In this document: positions 25,753 through 35,612 of the stretch, piece by piece
Layout: the number at the start of each line of letters is the position of its first letter
Numbering within the stretch: the stretch's first letter is position 1
Assembly: GCF_043789415.1 (NCBI RefSeq)
Contig: NZ_JBDLLW010000003.1
Location: forward strand, 283,755-347,754
DNA: 64,000 nucleotides
Direction: 5' to 3'
Source of the DNA: Renibacterium sp043789415
Lineage (GTDB): Bacteria > Actinomycetota > Actinomycetes > Actinomycetales > Micrococcaceae
The notes under the pieces: generated by a model
What the model was told of the DNA's origin: nothing
The model's database searches: none
Seen by the model: only the letters and a program-made list of their open reading frames with translations
Made by a program: the position numbers and the translations under genes

Positions 25753-27195
25753 TTGCTTCGATTCTGGCGGCGAGCTTCGCTGCGCTCCCAGCTGGTGACC
25801 CTGATCAGTGTTTTGCTCGTGCTTTCCATGATCGCTCTGGGGTCAATCGTCTTTTCCGTGCTGCGGCAATCCCTGCTCGAGCAGGTGGACGCAAAGCTGC
25901 GCATCTACAACGGGATCGTCACTACCGGTTTCGCCAGCATCACCGCGAACGATACTTATTTCCAGATCGTGAATCAGAACGGCGATATCGTCAATCAGTC
26001 GCCACCCACCGTCGCCAAACCGGAATTCCAGCTCTACACGCTTCCGGAAGCGACGACGATCAATGCGAAGCCCTTCGATATCCACGATAAGAACGACTCC
26101 GTTAAATGGCGTGCCATGGTGATCGCCCCGGTGGAGATCAAAGGCGTGGAGCAGAGCGCCTTAGGGCTCGGCTACGTCCTGGTCGCCGTGACCTATGAGA
26201 ACTTCGACGACACCGTGAACCGAATCGCCCTAGTGATGTTCCTCGCCGGGTTCATCGTGGTGGCGGTCGGCACGATCATCGCTTATCTCACGGTGACCCG
26301 TTCCTTCCGGCCTCTGGTCAGGGTGGAACGCACCGCGGCCACCATCGCCGCCGGCGATCTCTCTCAACGCGTAGAGATCCAGAACCCTGCGACGGAAGTC
26401 GGTAAGCTCTCCGAATCGCTCAACACCATGCTCGCGCATATCGAAGTCGCCTTCGACGCTCGCACTGAGTCTGAACGCCGGATGCGGCGCTTCATCGCGG
26501 ATGCCTCGCATGAGTTACGGACCCCGCTGGTCACCATTCGAGGTTTCTCCGAGCTCTACCGGCATGGCGCGCTGTCCAGCAAGGACGACGTCTCCACCGC
26601 GATGGGCCGGATCGAAAGCGAGGCGAAACGGATGGGCACTCTGGTGGAGGATCTGTTGATGCTAGCCAGGATCGATGAGCAGCGCCCTCCGGAGAATAAG
26701 TCGATCAACCTTCTAGTGCTGGGCAATGACGCCGCCGTGGACGCCAGGGCGAGCGCACCAGACCGCAAGATCACCGTGGTGGGACTCGATGATGGGCCCG
26801 CTGTCAATGCACCAACCCTGGGTGACGAGGCGAAGCTCCGCCAGGTGGTGGCTAATCTGATGACCAACGCCCTGCGCTATACCCCGGAAGGCAGCCCGAT
26901 CGAGGTCGTTGTCGGGATCCGGGAAATCAACCAGCAGCAGTTTTCCATTCTGCAGATTCGTGACCACGGCCCGGGCATCGAAGAATCTGAGAAGTCCCGG
27001 ATCTTCGAGCGCTTCTACCGCGCGGAGAGCTCACGCAACCGGGACACCGGCGGTTCCGGGCTGGGACTCGCCATCGTTTCAGCGATTATCTCCAGCCATC
27101 AAGGCGAAGTTCTGGTGAGCGAAACGACCGGTGGCGGAGCCACCCTCGCGGTACATCTGCCGTACCGGGTAGCGAACTTCACCGACGAAGATTAG
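25753..27195 (+). CDS. HAMP sensor histidine kinase
   Basis: This 480-residue membrane kinase pairs with the response regulator upstream. It has one membrane segment near 15-37, an extracellular sensor domain of about 115 residues, a second membrane segment near 158-182, a HAMP domain at about 183-236, the phospho-accepting His253 in ASHELRTPL, and an ATPase domain with LMTNALRYTPEG and GGSGLGLAIV. The start is TTG 25753. Its end meets the convergent RNase H gene with a 4-base overlap. The stimulus is unknown. Confidence 0.93.
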   Translation: MLRFWRRASLRSQLVTLISVLLVLSMIALGSIVFSVLRQSLLEQVDAKLRIYNGIVTTGFASITANDTYFQIVNQNGDIVNQSPPTVAKPEFQLYTLPEATTINAKPFDIHDKNDSVKWRAMVIAPVEIKGVEQSALGLGYVLVAVTYENFDDTVNRIALVMFLAGFIVVAVGTIIAYLTVTRSFRPLVRVERTAATIAAGDLSQRVEIQNPATEVGKLSESLNTMLAHIEVAFDARTESERRMRRFIADASHELRTPLVTIRGFSELYRHGALSSKDDVSTAMGRIESEAKRMGTLVEDLLMLARIDEQRPPENKSINLLVLGNDAAVDARASAPDRKITVVGLDDGPAVNAPTLGDEAKLRQVVANLMTNALRYTPEGSPIEVVVGIREINQQQFSILQIRDHGPGIEESEKSRIFERFYRAESSRNRDTGGSGLGLAIVSAIISSHQGEVLVSETTGGGATLAVHLPYRVANFTDED

Positions 27196-28127
27196 TCCAG
27201 CTCAGGGGTGGTCTGCCGTAACTGCAACCGCCACTGCCCCGTGCTGCGGCGCCACAGTGAGGTCTGCACGGCGGTACCCGCCGAACCGGCAACCCGATAG
27301 TGCAACACCGCGAGATCCTGATCGAGGTTCGCGCTCAACGGTTCCAGGGTGACGACGGGCAGGCTGCCGGAATCGGCGAGCACGGCGTCCCTGCTGATGA
27401 ACCGGCCCGTGGAACCGATCTCTTCGAAGTCCTCGGCCAGCAGGATCGCCGCTTCACTGGGATCCGCGTGCAGCAGCGCCCGATCGCATTCCTGTAGGGC
27501 CTGGATCGGATCGGCCTGCACTGGGTCACTTTCCAGTACCGAGAAAAGGTCGGGCTCTTCGACGACAGTGGAAAGAAGGTCCGGTTCCTCGTCCGTAGAG
27601 AAAAGGTCAGCTTCCGATAACAGCGCCATCGGCCGAAGTTCACTCGTAACCGGATCATTCTGTCCAGCAAAGCCGGGGCCGGGCTGGGGTTCTGTACCGT
27701 TCTGAAAGGCCGTAGCAACCGCTCTGGCGCGTAGATCGGCTGCTTCATTCAGATCGTGACCGGCGTGCCCTTTGACCCACTCGAATTCGTAGCTTCGACC
27801 GATGAGTTCCTGATCGATCTCGCGCAGCAATTCCAGATTCAGCACCGGTTTTCCATCGGCCTTGCGCCAGCCTTTGCGCTTCCAGCCCGGCATCCATTTG
27901 GTGACGCAATTGATCACATACTGGCTGTCACAGAGAATCCTGAGATGCTCTTCCGGTAGATGAGCGGTAGAGCGGAAGAGATCCAGTACCGCCATCAGCT
28001 CGCCCTGATTATTGGTGCCGTGAGGCCAGCCCCCTGCCCGCCAGCAGCTGTCGTCAACGTACCAGGCCCAGCCAGCGGGGCCGGGATTTCCCAGAGCCGA
28101 ACCATCGGCGGCCGCAGTAATCGTCAT
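27192..28127 (-). CDS. ribonuclease H fused to a C-terminal NTF2-like domain
   Basis: Residues 1-140 form an RNase HI-type nuclease: Asp8 (AADGSALGNPG), Glu43 (NNQGELMAVL), Asp near 66 (CDSQYV) and Asp near 134 with the KGHAGHDLNEAAD loop. A low-complexity acidic linker with repeated PDLFS and PDLLS units spans about 170-210. The C-terminal 100 residues resemble a DUF4440/NTF2-like fold (LLAEDFEEIGSTGRFISRDAV, LHYRVAGSAG, LWRRSTGQWRLQLRQTTPEL). The fusion is about twice the size of plain RNase HI (155 residues). The nuclease part should remove RNA from RNA-DNA hybrids; the C-terminal role is unknown. Confidence 0.88.
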   Translation of the reverse strand: MTITAAADGSALGNPGPAGWAWYVDDSCWRAGGWPHGTNNQGELMAVLDLFRSTAHLPEEHLRILCDSQYVINCVTKWMPGWKRKGWRKADGKPVLNLELLREIDQELIGRSYEFEWVKGHAGHDLNEAADLRARAVATAFQNGTEPQPGPGFAGQNDPVTSELRPMALLSEADLFSTDEEPDLLSTVVEEPDLFSVLESDPVQADPIQALQECDRALLHADPSEAAILLAEDFEEIGSTGRFISRDAVLADSGSLPVVTLEPLSANLDQDLAVLHYRVAGSAGTAVQTSLWRRSTGQWRLQLRQTTPELD

Positions 28128-28171
28128 GATGTCATCTTATGTTCCGCACGGAGCGAGCGTGAGCCAAAGCT

Positions 28172-28332
28172 GGCCTGCCCTGGTTTTGTCGACTCGGGGT
28201 CTTAGACCGCTTGGTGTGCGGCGTGGTTGATTGTTTCATATTCGATGAGTGTGAGTTTTCATAGCCGTCGTTGCCGTCATCAGCGGTGGCAGGTCCTCTA
28301 AGCCAAGGAGTCAACAAAACCCGGGGCAGGCC
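28172..28332. mobile_element. IS3-type insertion sequence remnant with both inverted repeats
   Basis: Imperfect terminal inverted repeats lie at 28174-28195 (CCTGCCCTGGTTTTGTCG) and 28308-28330 (read on the minus strand as CCTGCCCCGGGTTTTGTTG). The sequence between them is only about 110 bases. On the minus strand it keeps a short frame, LIEYETINHAAHQAV then a stop, which looks like the last codons of an IS3-family transposase. The body of the element has been lost. It sits at the left edge of accessory island 1. Confidence 0.6.
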
Positions 28333-28346
28333 CATGATAGTAGTCG

Positions 28347-28580
28347 CTATACCGCGGTAAGTGAGTGTACGCCCCAAATCGTTAGCGCGATAGCTTCGAT
28401 CGAGCAGAGCAGCCCCCAGAGATCGAAGAGATTAAGAGCATGAACACGTTGGGAGCAGCGTGCCCAGAATTTAGTGCGCTTACGGAGACACCTCTGAGGT
28501 GAGATCGTATCTCTAGCCCAGCACCAATACTGACTCGCCCACAAGCCAAACAATGGCAGCAGAGCGAACCCCAAAATCAA
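28347..28580 (-). CDS. small membrane protein coupled to CoiA-like nuclease
   Basis: This 77-residue protein has hydrophobic segments near residues 1-18 and 50-75, with a basic middle (QRCLRKRTKFWARC). It starts with TTG 28580, overlapping the upstream stop codon as TTGA, which suggests coupled translation with the CoiA-like gene. No known family is recognised. It may be a membrane partner of the nuclease-like protein, but the start codon is weak and it could be a chance frame. Confidence 0.5.
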   Translation of the reverse strand: MILGFALLPLFGLWASQYWCWARDTISPQRCLRKRTKFWARCSQRVHALNLFDLWGLLCSIEAIALTIWGVHSLTAV

Positions 28581-29842
28581 CGGCCAGCGCCACCCCCCCC
28601 AGCGTTAGATAGCAATTTGCCGAAGACCACAAGTGCCACGACGATAGCCGGTCCACCAAGAATGACGGCGAAAACACCCCAAGGCCAGATGAGGTTGAAC
28701 CGATCTATCCAGCCTGGCGTTGGACTCGTGCAAGCTTCCAAATCATTTTTGTTCTGAAGCTCCGCTTGTCGACGGAGAGCAAGCCGGACGAGAGGGCTTG
28801 AATTTCTACGTTTTTCGACTTCATCTATCCAGTCGTTCGCTGTTTTCTGCTCTAATGCCCGTCGATCAAGCTTCTCCTGAAGACTGCCATTGTTCAATTG
28901 GGCGGACTTCAGCTGTGAAGTAAGATTCCCGAGGAGACGCTGGTCGTCTAGATGACGTTTCTCCAACACTCGTAGTTGATTGTGGTGATCTTCTGTTGCC
29001 TGTCGAAGTTCAGCTTCCGCTTTATTCTGTCTGTCTCGGACCATGGCGTATCGTCGGAGAAGCCAAACTATATGTAAGTCCCAGGCAGCAGTGGTTGCCC
29101 ATCCTTGATATTGAGAACTAGTCGAATGATTTTGGATTACACCTGACATGAACTGATCGAGAACTGTCCCGAGCCCGACCTCGTGCCTATCCGGTTGCCT
29201 TAACTGTGTTGGCTCGTTGAGCAAGTAGCCGTTATCAACTATCGGGAAAAATCCGCCCATATCTAAGCTGCCACTTACAGGCGCATCAGTGTCGAATCGG
29301 ATACCTAGCGCCGGGGCTTTATCTATCCAATTACAGCGATACGTTAGCCAAAGCACTTCAAAACCCTGCTTGGTGAGCCTTTCTTGTGCAGCCAGGTAAT
29401 CTTCTCGGCTGAAGTTGCCGAGTTCTACTCGAATGGCTATCTTACGAATTCCGAACGCCGTCTGGACATCGATGTTCTCACCTGATCGAGCAGGATCTAT
29501 TTCGGCTTTAAATCCCCTTGACTCAAGATGCTTTCCAATTGCGAACTTCAGGGCGCGCTTCAAACCGAGACCGCTTCCAGTAGCGCGGGCTTCTCGGCAA
29601 TCTGCGTCAAGATTTCGTCCTTTTTCCGGCCAATGAGCCAGAATATCGTGCTGATCCTTCGTTCCCTCGCCTAGCCGCCTCGGCAGCACCGCACGCCCGC
29701 AATCAAGACAAGTTAGTCCATCACGAGCCATTCCAGGAAAACCATGCCACTTCTCGTACATTCCCGCGTCCCGGATATCAATGACAACATCACTCGGGCC
29801 AAGCGCATGGACCATGTTCTGCGGTTCTGGCCACCACACCAT
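28577..29842 (-). CDS. CoiA-like nuclease domain protein with coiled coil and membrane anchor
   Basis: This 421-residue protein seems to be an unusual CoiA-type protein. The N-terminal part has putative zinc ligands Cys45, Cys48, His70 and Cys82 (LTCLDCGRAVLPRR, HDILAHWP). A PD-(D/E)xK-like stretch follows at 112-167: FKAEID, NIDVQ near 124-128, IAIRVELGNFS near 136-145, and EVLWLTYR near 162-169. The usual acidic-x-Gln motif reads RVE-L here, so the active site may be altered. Residues about 265-348 form a long charged coiled coil. A membrane segment lies at about 385-408, near the C-terminus. It lies in an island next to an IS remnant; a defence role is possible but unproven. Confidence 0.6.
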   Translation of the reverse strand: MVWWPEPQNMVHALGPSDVVIDIRDAGMYEKWHGFPGMARDGLTCLDCGRAVLPRRLGEGTKDQHDILAHWPEKGRNLDADCREARATGSGLGLKRALKFAIGKHLESRGFKAEIDPARSGENIDVQTAFGIRKIAIRVELGNFSREDYLAAQERLTKQGFEVLWLTYRCNWIDKAPALGIRFDTDAPVSGSLDMGGFFPIVDNGYLLNEPTQLRQPDRHEVGLGTVLDQFMSGVIQNHSTSSQYQGWATTAAWDLHIVWLLRRYAMVRDRQNKAEAELRQATEDHHNQLRVLEKRHLDDQRLLGNLTSQLKSAQLNNGSLQEKLDRRALEQKTANDWIDEVEKRRNSSPLVRLALRRQAELQNKNDLEACTSPTPGWIDRFNLIWPWGVFAVILGGPAIVVALVVFGKLLSNAGGGGAGR

Positions 29843-30020
29843 CGCAACATCCTGTTCATCGAAGTCCGGTTCTCAGGAGTAAGCCTATCGATTACTACCG
29901 ACAGTGGAGCAAAAGCAAATAAGCACGCTAGAATTTTCTCGCTGAAAAGCGTTCGGGTCGTTGATAGATTGAGATTTTCCGAAATTCCATGCAGAAAACT
30001 TACTAGTTTACACCGAAAAA

Positions 30021-30209
30021 TCAACCAATCGATAGCAGCGGTCCACTCATAGCCATTCCGAGATTAACCAAAGTGATGACTCCACCTACCCAGATCGCAA
30101 AGATAGCCCATTTCCTGTTCCACAGACAATCCTTGTAATCGCCGCTGAGTATCAAGCCAAGAATGAGACCTACCGGCGTTATCAGTACGGCCAGGATCAC
30201 TGCGAGCAC
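30021..30209 (-). CDS. small two-segment membrane protein, possibly truncated
   Basis: This 62-residue frame has two clear hydrophobic segments, near residues 2-22 and 33-60. The start GTG 30209 lacks a good ribosome site. The frame stays open a few codons further upstream (KCFRLGS), so the gene may have lost its true start. No family is recognised. It lies between the CoiA-like gene and the terminator of the secreted-protein operon. Confidence 0.4.
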   Translation of the reverse strand: MLAVILAVLITPVGLILGLILSGDYKDCLWNRKWAIFAIWVGGVITLVNLGMAMSGPLLSIG

Positions 30210-30351
30210 CGAACCAAGCCGAAAGCACTTCTATTTGAATGAGAGCGTTCTTGGGCAGGTTCGTTAATGCTTCTATCCTGACAAGATTAAGCGTTGCGAA
30301 TGCGTAACACCTTAAGTACTTCCACAGGTCTCGCGCCTCAGAGAGTAAGCA

Positions 30352-30390
30352 CGAGCGAGGCACCACCCTTTAATAGTGGTGCCTCGCTCG
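30352..30390. terminator. terminator after the island 1 secreted-protein operon
   Basis: The arms CGAGCGAGGCACCAC and GTGGTGCCTCGCTCG form a perfect 15-base-pair stem. It lies 18 bases past the end of the small membrane protein gene. Confidence 0.85.
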
Positions 30391-30407
30391 AACCTACGCT
30401 CTATCCA

Positions 30408-30680
30408 CTAGGCCATTGCTAGCGAAATACTAACCGCTCCCATGAACAATAATCCGACTCCTGCGACAGCTACCGAAGCAATCAGTAGTCCTCGAGTCAG
30501 AGAAGTAGTTGCTTTCTTAATGTTCAACGTTGCCACCACAGCCAAGATAATCGCCGCTACGAAAACGATCGGAGCGAATATTCCAAACACTGTGGTCAGA
30601 AGTGTGGCTCCAAAGATGCTCCAGGAGCGCACTGTTTCGTTGTTCTTGACGGGGGCAATGTTAGTTGCATCCGTAGCCAT
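30408..30680 (-). CDS. small membrane protein next to secreted protein (island 1)
   Basis: This 90-residue protein has an N-terminal polar tail, then two or three hydrophobic segments: about 19-48 (WSIFGATLLTTVFGIFAPIV) and 60-88. The layout resembles DUF4190-like small membrane proteins. A good ribosome site (AGGAG) precedes ATG 30680. It begins 17 bases after the secreted-protein gene stop, so both share a transcript and the terminator at 30352. A partner or immunity role for the secreted protein is possible; no family proves it. Confidence 0.65.
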   Translation of the reverse strand: MATDATNIAPVKNNETVRSWSIFGATLLTTVFGIFAPIVFVAAIILAVVATLNIKKATTSLTRGLLIASVAVAGVGLLFMGAVSISLAMA

Positions 30681-30697
30681 GCGCTCACTCCTATTAT

Positions 30698-31375
30698 CTA
30701 GATGTTATTTAGCCAGGTCCGGAGTATTCCAGGACCATTGACCGTCATCCCAGCTTCCTTGTTCATTGTAAGACCTGAGCCTTGATAAACGATGCTTCCA
30801 CGGAAGAGTCCGATACAAGTACCTTCGCCGTTAGCGATCCACTTGTTCGTCGAGATCGAAAAGTTCCAGAATCCGGTGTAGCCGCTGTACCAGGCTTCAC
30901 AATAGTTATCTGAGAGCACTCGCCCGCTGCCGGTGTTGTAGTTGTAACGAAGGTTCCAAGCACCGGTGTTGACACCGAGGATATAGGTCGGCTTAGAGAA
31001 GTTTGACGTGACGTTATATACGGCTGCTCGCTGCTGAGCAGCGAAACTCTCGACACCAGACACAAGCTTTGCCACTGTGCTGGTTTTCGCGTCGCCTAAC
31101 TCAAGAGCTTCCCAGGGCCTATCGCTCTTCAATGTCTTCACGAGAGTAGCTTTTTTTGCGTCAGGTAAGGTGGCGAAGTTCGCCTTGATCTGTGCAGTTG
31201 GTGCGGCCGGTAGCTTCATTTGATCCGCAAGTCCAGAGAACTCGGAGGTGATCGATGAACCTGGGACGGTAGCAGCGTTAGCTATCGGCACGGCCATACC
31301 GAGCGCAGACAGAAAGACGCCTCCGGCCAGCCCCGCGGCAAATAGTTTAGTACGGAACTTCGTTGTAGAACGCAT
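30698..31375 (-). CDS. secreted protein of unknown function (island 1)
   Basis: This 225-residue protein has a Sec signal peptide (AAGLAGGVFLSALGMAVP, cleavage after the Ala-rich ANAA). The N-terminal mature region is helical. The C-terminal half is aromatic and Gly-rich (TGAWNLRYNYNTGSG, WYSGYTGFWNF) with two Cys residues, in NYCEAW and EGTCIG, that may form a disulfide. No family is recognised. The signal peptide is strikingly like that of the secreted protein at 53721-54371, while the mature parts do not match. A clear AGAGG ribosome site precedes ATG 31375. Confidence 0.75.
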   Translation of the reverse strand: MRSTTKFRTKLFAAGLAGGVFLSALGMAVPIANAATVPGSSITSEFSGLADQMKLPAAPTAQIKANFATLPDAKKATLVKTLKSDRPWEALELGDAKTSTVAKLVSGVESFAAQQRAAVYNVTSNFSKPTYILGVNTGAWNLRYNYNTGSGRVLSDNYCEAWYSGYTGFWNFSISTNKWIANGEGTCIGLFRGSIVYQGSGLTMNKEAGMTVNGPGILRTWLNNI

Positions 31376-32085
31376 TATTTCCTCTCGTTACGACTTACAT
31401 TGTTAGATCACCTAAGAAAAATCCTAGGTAGTCATTTCCTTAGACAGCATCACGTAAATACGAATTCTTCCGAAAAGCATCCGAATTTATTAATTTCCTA
31501 ACCTATTCCTTGCAAAGTAGCTTTTCAAGTCGGTAAATTCACCCCCTAATCCTTTAGCGAGGACGTGGCTTCCTGATGAGACTCAGATAGAGGTAGAGAA
31601 AGATCCGCAGGGTCGATAACTTTGATCACTCCTTATGCCGAGCGATAATCTCATCCTCCGAACAGTCGAGATCTGCTACTTTTCTATATGAAGTGCCGCC
31701 CCCCAGATTACCTGCATAACACGTGGAAAATTCACCAAGCCAAGGATCGTCAGATGAGATCGGTTACCGAGCTTCTGGGCGATGCCTATCTTGAATTTAT
31801 CCGTCAATGCCAAGATGTTAAACGGCTACGAGCAACAGAGAAGTCAAAGCGCGAAGGATCAACACATTGCTAGATTCCCATTTCATTACCTGGTCAAGGA
31901 TGCCTCGAGCGGCTTACAGCAACCCAAGCCAGCCGTGCACGCGTCAGCTTAAGATGACAATGCGGTCTCGTTTGTTCGAACCTCACATCCACTTCACCAA
32001 ATTCACAACATAAACATATATTATACCATTTATAACTGACCATTTATATAGGGTGTTTCATTTCAGGCCTGGTTAGCACGATGGT
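31376..32085. other. intergenic stretch within island 1
   Basis: This 710-base stretch is visibly A/T-rich and holds no gene I would support. Short frames (for example 61 codons from 31688 on the plus strand) look random. The part nearest 31376 should hold the promoter of the secreted-protein operon. The part nearest 32085 should hold that of the XRE regulator. I see no repeat or tRNA. Confidence 0.5.
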
Positions 32086-32088
32086 TTG

Positions 32089-32346
32089 GTGAGATGGGAC
32101 AGTTCGGCAGCTAAACAGTTCGGACTAGTCCTACGACAACTCCGCGAGGAACATGGCCTATCTCAGGAGACTTTGGCCTTCCGCGCAGGCATCACAAAGA
32201 ACCAAGTTCAACTCATCGAGTCCGGCAAGGGATCAGGGCGGAAAGAAGCCATGACGCCATCGAACCCTCGGCTCTCCACGTTGATTGGTATCGCCAGCGT
32301 GCTAGAGATCTCTGTTCACGAACTACTCGAACGCAGTGGTATCTGA
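32089..32346 (+). CDS. XRE family helix-turn-helix regulator
   Basis: This protein of about 85 residues is almost wholly one XRE/Cro-type helix-turn-helix domain: FGLVLRQLREEHGLSQETLA, FRAGITKNQVQLIESGKG and LSTLIGIASVLEISVHELL. The start is GTG 32089; TTG 32086 is also possible. Small single-domain XRE regulators often control mobile elements or toxin-antitoxin modules. Here it sits in island 1 between the secreted-protein operon and a frameshifted gene pair, so it may control one of them. Confidence 0.85.
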   Translation: MRWDSSAAKQFGLVLRQLREEHGLSQETLAFRAGITKNQVQLIESGKGSGRKEAMTPSNPRLSTLIGIASVLEISVHELLERSGI

Positions 32347-32427
32347 ACTTCTAGCTCCGCCCGCGCTCAGGTAGCTTATTGCTTAACTTCTTAAGATTGA
32401 CGAAACAATTCTGACTACGCTTCGAAG

Positions 32428-32631
32428 CTAAGAACTCGCACGTTCGATGATCGACTGTTTGAAATAACGTTCGAATTCATCATGGCCATCCAGATCGTTG
32501 AGCAGCCTCGCCACCACGTACGGCCACTGGGTCACGCAATAAACCTGCTTTCCACCCTCGGACCACACATCAGGTAGCGGCAGGATTGCTCGATGCCCAT
32601 CCACGTGGATCATCCTCAGTCGGTCAATCAT
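32428..32631 (-). CDS. hypothetical protein, coupled to a frameshifted gene
   Basis: This 67-residue protein (MIDRLRMIHVDGHRAILPLP at the start) is soluble and of unknown function. Its ATG 32631 overlaps the stop codon of the upstream frame as ATGA, a classical sign of coupled translation. The upstream frame is a pseudogene (see 32628-32934). I see no recognised domain. Confidence 0.5.
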   Translation of the reverse strand: MIDRLRMIHVDGHRAILPLPDVWSEGGKQVYCVTQWPYVVARLLNDLDGHDEFERYFKQSIIERASS

Positions 32632-32934
32632 GGCACCGTCGAGAACACATCGACGAAGAACTCAGTAGCTGTCTGATCGGGGAAGGTAACGCCAAAAGGA
32701 GATTCTTTTTCACGCGGGTCATCGGGACGAGTATGGAGTCCCCATTCAATCGCAATGCGAAGGTTGGACGAAAGTACCGCGCGCGAGGAGTGTCCGTGAA
32801 CGTCAGTGATCCTCGAGTTATCACTGAATCCTTCAACACTGTATTCATAATGAAATAACGGGCCGTCGTCGATTTTGTTCCAGTAGTCAGAGTTTGTATC
32901 TATGATCAGGCTCGCGTAACTCGATGATGTTCAT
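32628..32934 (-). pseudogene. frameshifted gene of about 101 codons
   Basis: A good start, ATG 32934 with AGAGAGGAACGC before it, opens a frame MNIIELREPDHRYKL and then stops. One frame over, the reading continues without interruption to 32628, with protein-like content: DYWNKIDDGPLFHYEY, SSNLRIAIEWGLHTRP, and TEFFVDVFSTVP before TGA. The distance from ATG to that stop differs from a multiple of three by one base, so a single-base change restores one protein. The downstream gene overlaps its stop as ATGA. It could be a real pseudogene or a sequencing error. Function unknown. Confidence 0.6.
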
Positions 32935-33158
32935 GCGTTCCTCTCTTGTAGTTGATTCTCAGAGTATCGGTCGTCACTGACAGCATCATGAGGAAGCTAC
33001 TAAACGCAAGAGACGCTTCTCGCCACTGACTCTGTTTGAAGTGCTTAATCCTCCGATGTTTCGATTCGTTCCCTTCCCTTCCCTTCTCATTCAAACGGAA
33101 CCAGTATCCTAAATATCACAGTGTCCCCGGGACCCGAATAAAACCGAGGACCTGCATA

Positions 33159-33665
33159 ATGGAGACCGTGTATACCCAGATCGAGTCACCGCTCGGCACG
33201 CTGACCCTGTTGGCCTCGGAGGACGCTTTGACCGGGCTCTACTTCAGCGAGCACAAGAAGCTACCGGATCGAGCGCAGTGGGGCTCCGCTGCCCCCGACG
33301 CGCCACTGCTCCTGGCTGCTCACAAGCAGCTCGAAGAGTATTTCTCCGGCCGACGTCGTAGCTTCGAGCTGCCGTTGGAAACCCGTGGCTCGGAACTTCA
33401 AGAACGGGTCTGGACGCTACTCCGGGATCTCGATTACGGGCAGACGATCGGCTACGGCGAACTGGCGAAACAACTGGGTGACCCTAGCCTGGCACAGGCA
33501 GTGGGAGCCGCGGTCGGCGCCAATCCACTGAGCATCCTCATCCCCTGCCATCGGGTGATCGCCCAAGACGGTAAGCTGACCGGCTACGCCGGAGGCATCG
33601 AGCGCAAGGTCTTCCTGCTCGAACTGGAAGAATCCGAAGAGAGCAAAGCCCAGAAGCTGTTCTGA
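33159..33665 (+). CDS. ogt: methylated-DNA-protein cysteine methyltransferase
   Basis: This 168-residue protein repairs O6-methylguanine by accepting the alkyl group on a Cys. The active-site motif is PCHRVIAQDG with Cys at about 130. The Tyr/Arg region GYGELAKQLG and the DNA-binding helix-turn-helix precede it. I chose ATG 33159 because it has a GAGGA ribosome site and fits family length; the longer frame upstream looks non-coding. It is a cytoplasmic suicide enzyme. It stands just outside island 1. Confidence 0.93.
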   Translation: METVYTQIESPLGTLTLLASEDALTGLYFSEHKKLPDRAQWGSAAPDAPLLLAAHKQLEEYFSGRRRSFELPLETRGSELQERVWTLLRDLDYGQTIGYGELAKQLGDPSLAQAVGAAVGANPLSILIPCHRVIAQDGKLTGYAGGIERKVFLLELEESEESKAQKLF

Positions 33666-33767
33666 GCGGACACTGTGATGCTGAGAGTCGCTGTCCAGGG
33701 GCGACAACGGCCCTCGGTGGCAGCAACGCTCCTAGGCGTCACAGCGTTTCAGGAATCTGAGTAAAGA

Positions 33768-33803
33768 GCGAGGGCCCCGCATCCGTGGATGCGGGGCCCT
33801 CGC
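33768..33803. terminator. strong terminator after groEL
   Basis: The arms GCGAGGGCCCCGCATCC and GGATGCGGGGCCCTCGC form a 17-base-pair stem with a two-base loop, 28 bases past the groEL stop. It lies between the convergent ogt and groEL genes. Confidence 0.85.
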
Positions 33804-33830
33804 GGGTAAATCAGGAAGGGTGAAGAGGGC

Positions 33831-35468
<1,638 letters not shown>

Positions 35469-35612
35469 GGAGGCTTCAGTCCTTTCGGGACAATCATGTG
35501 AGTTCTCATAACCGGTCAGGTGCCCGCGACGGACGACAGGCGCATCATGCATTCGGTACATTCCGCGCGCTGCCTCACCGAACCAGTCGGCTCCCCGACC
35601 GGCCGCTAAAAA

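Noticed and set aside
30390..30416. tRNA-like D-arm on the minus strand, GGCCTAGTGGATAGAGCG
   Set aside because: There is no matching acceptor, anticodon or T-arm, and the first part is the coding end of the small membrane protein. I take the likeness as chance.
32624..32848. 74-codon minus-strand frame starting MNTVLKDSV
   Set aside because: It overlaps the frameshifted gene in another frame. The alternative frame has a far more protein-like sequence and the ATGA junction to the next gene.
33068..33090. short tandem TTCCC units
   Set aside because: Only three or four copies, with no gene feature nearby that they would serve. This is simple sequence.
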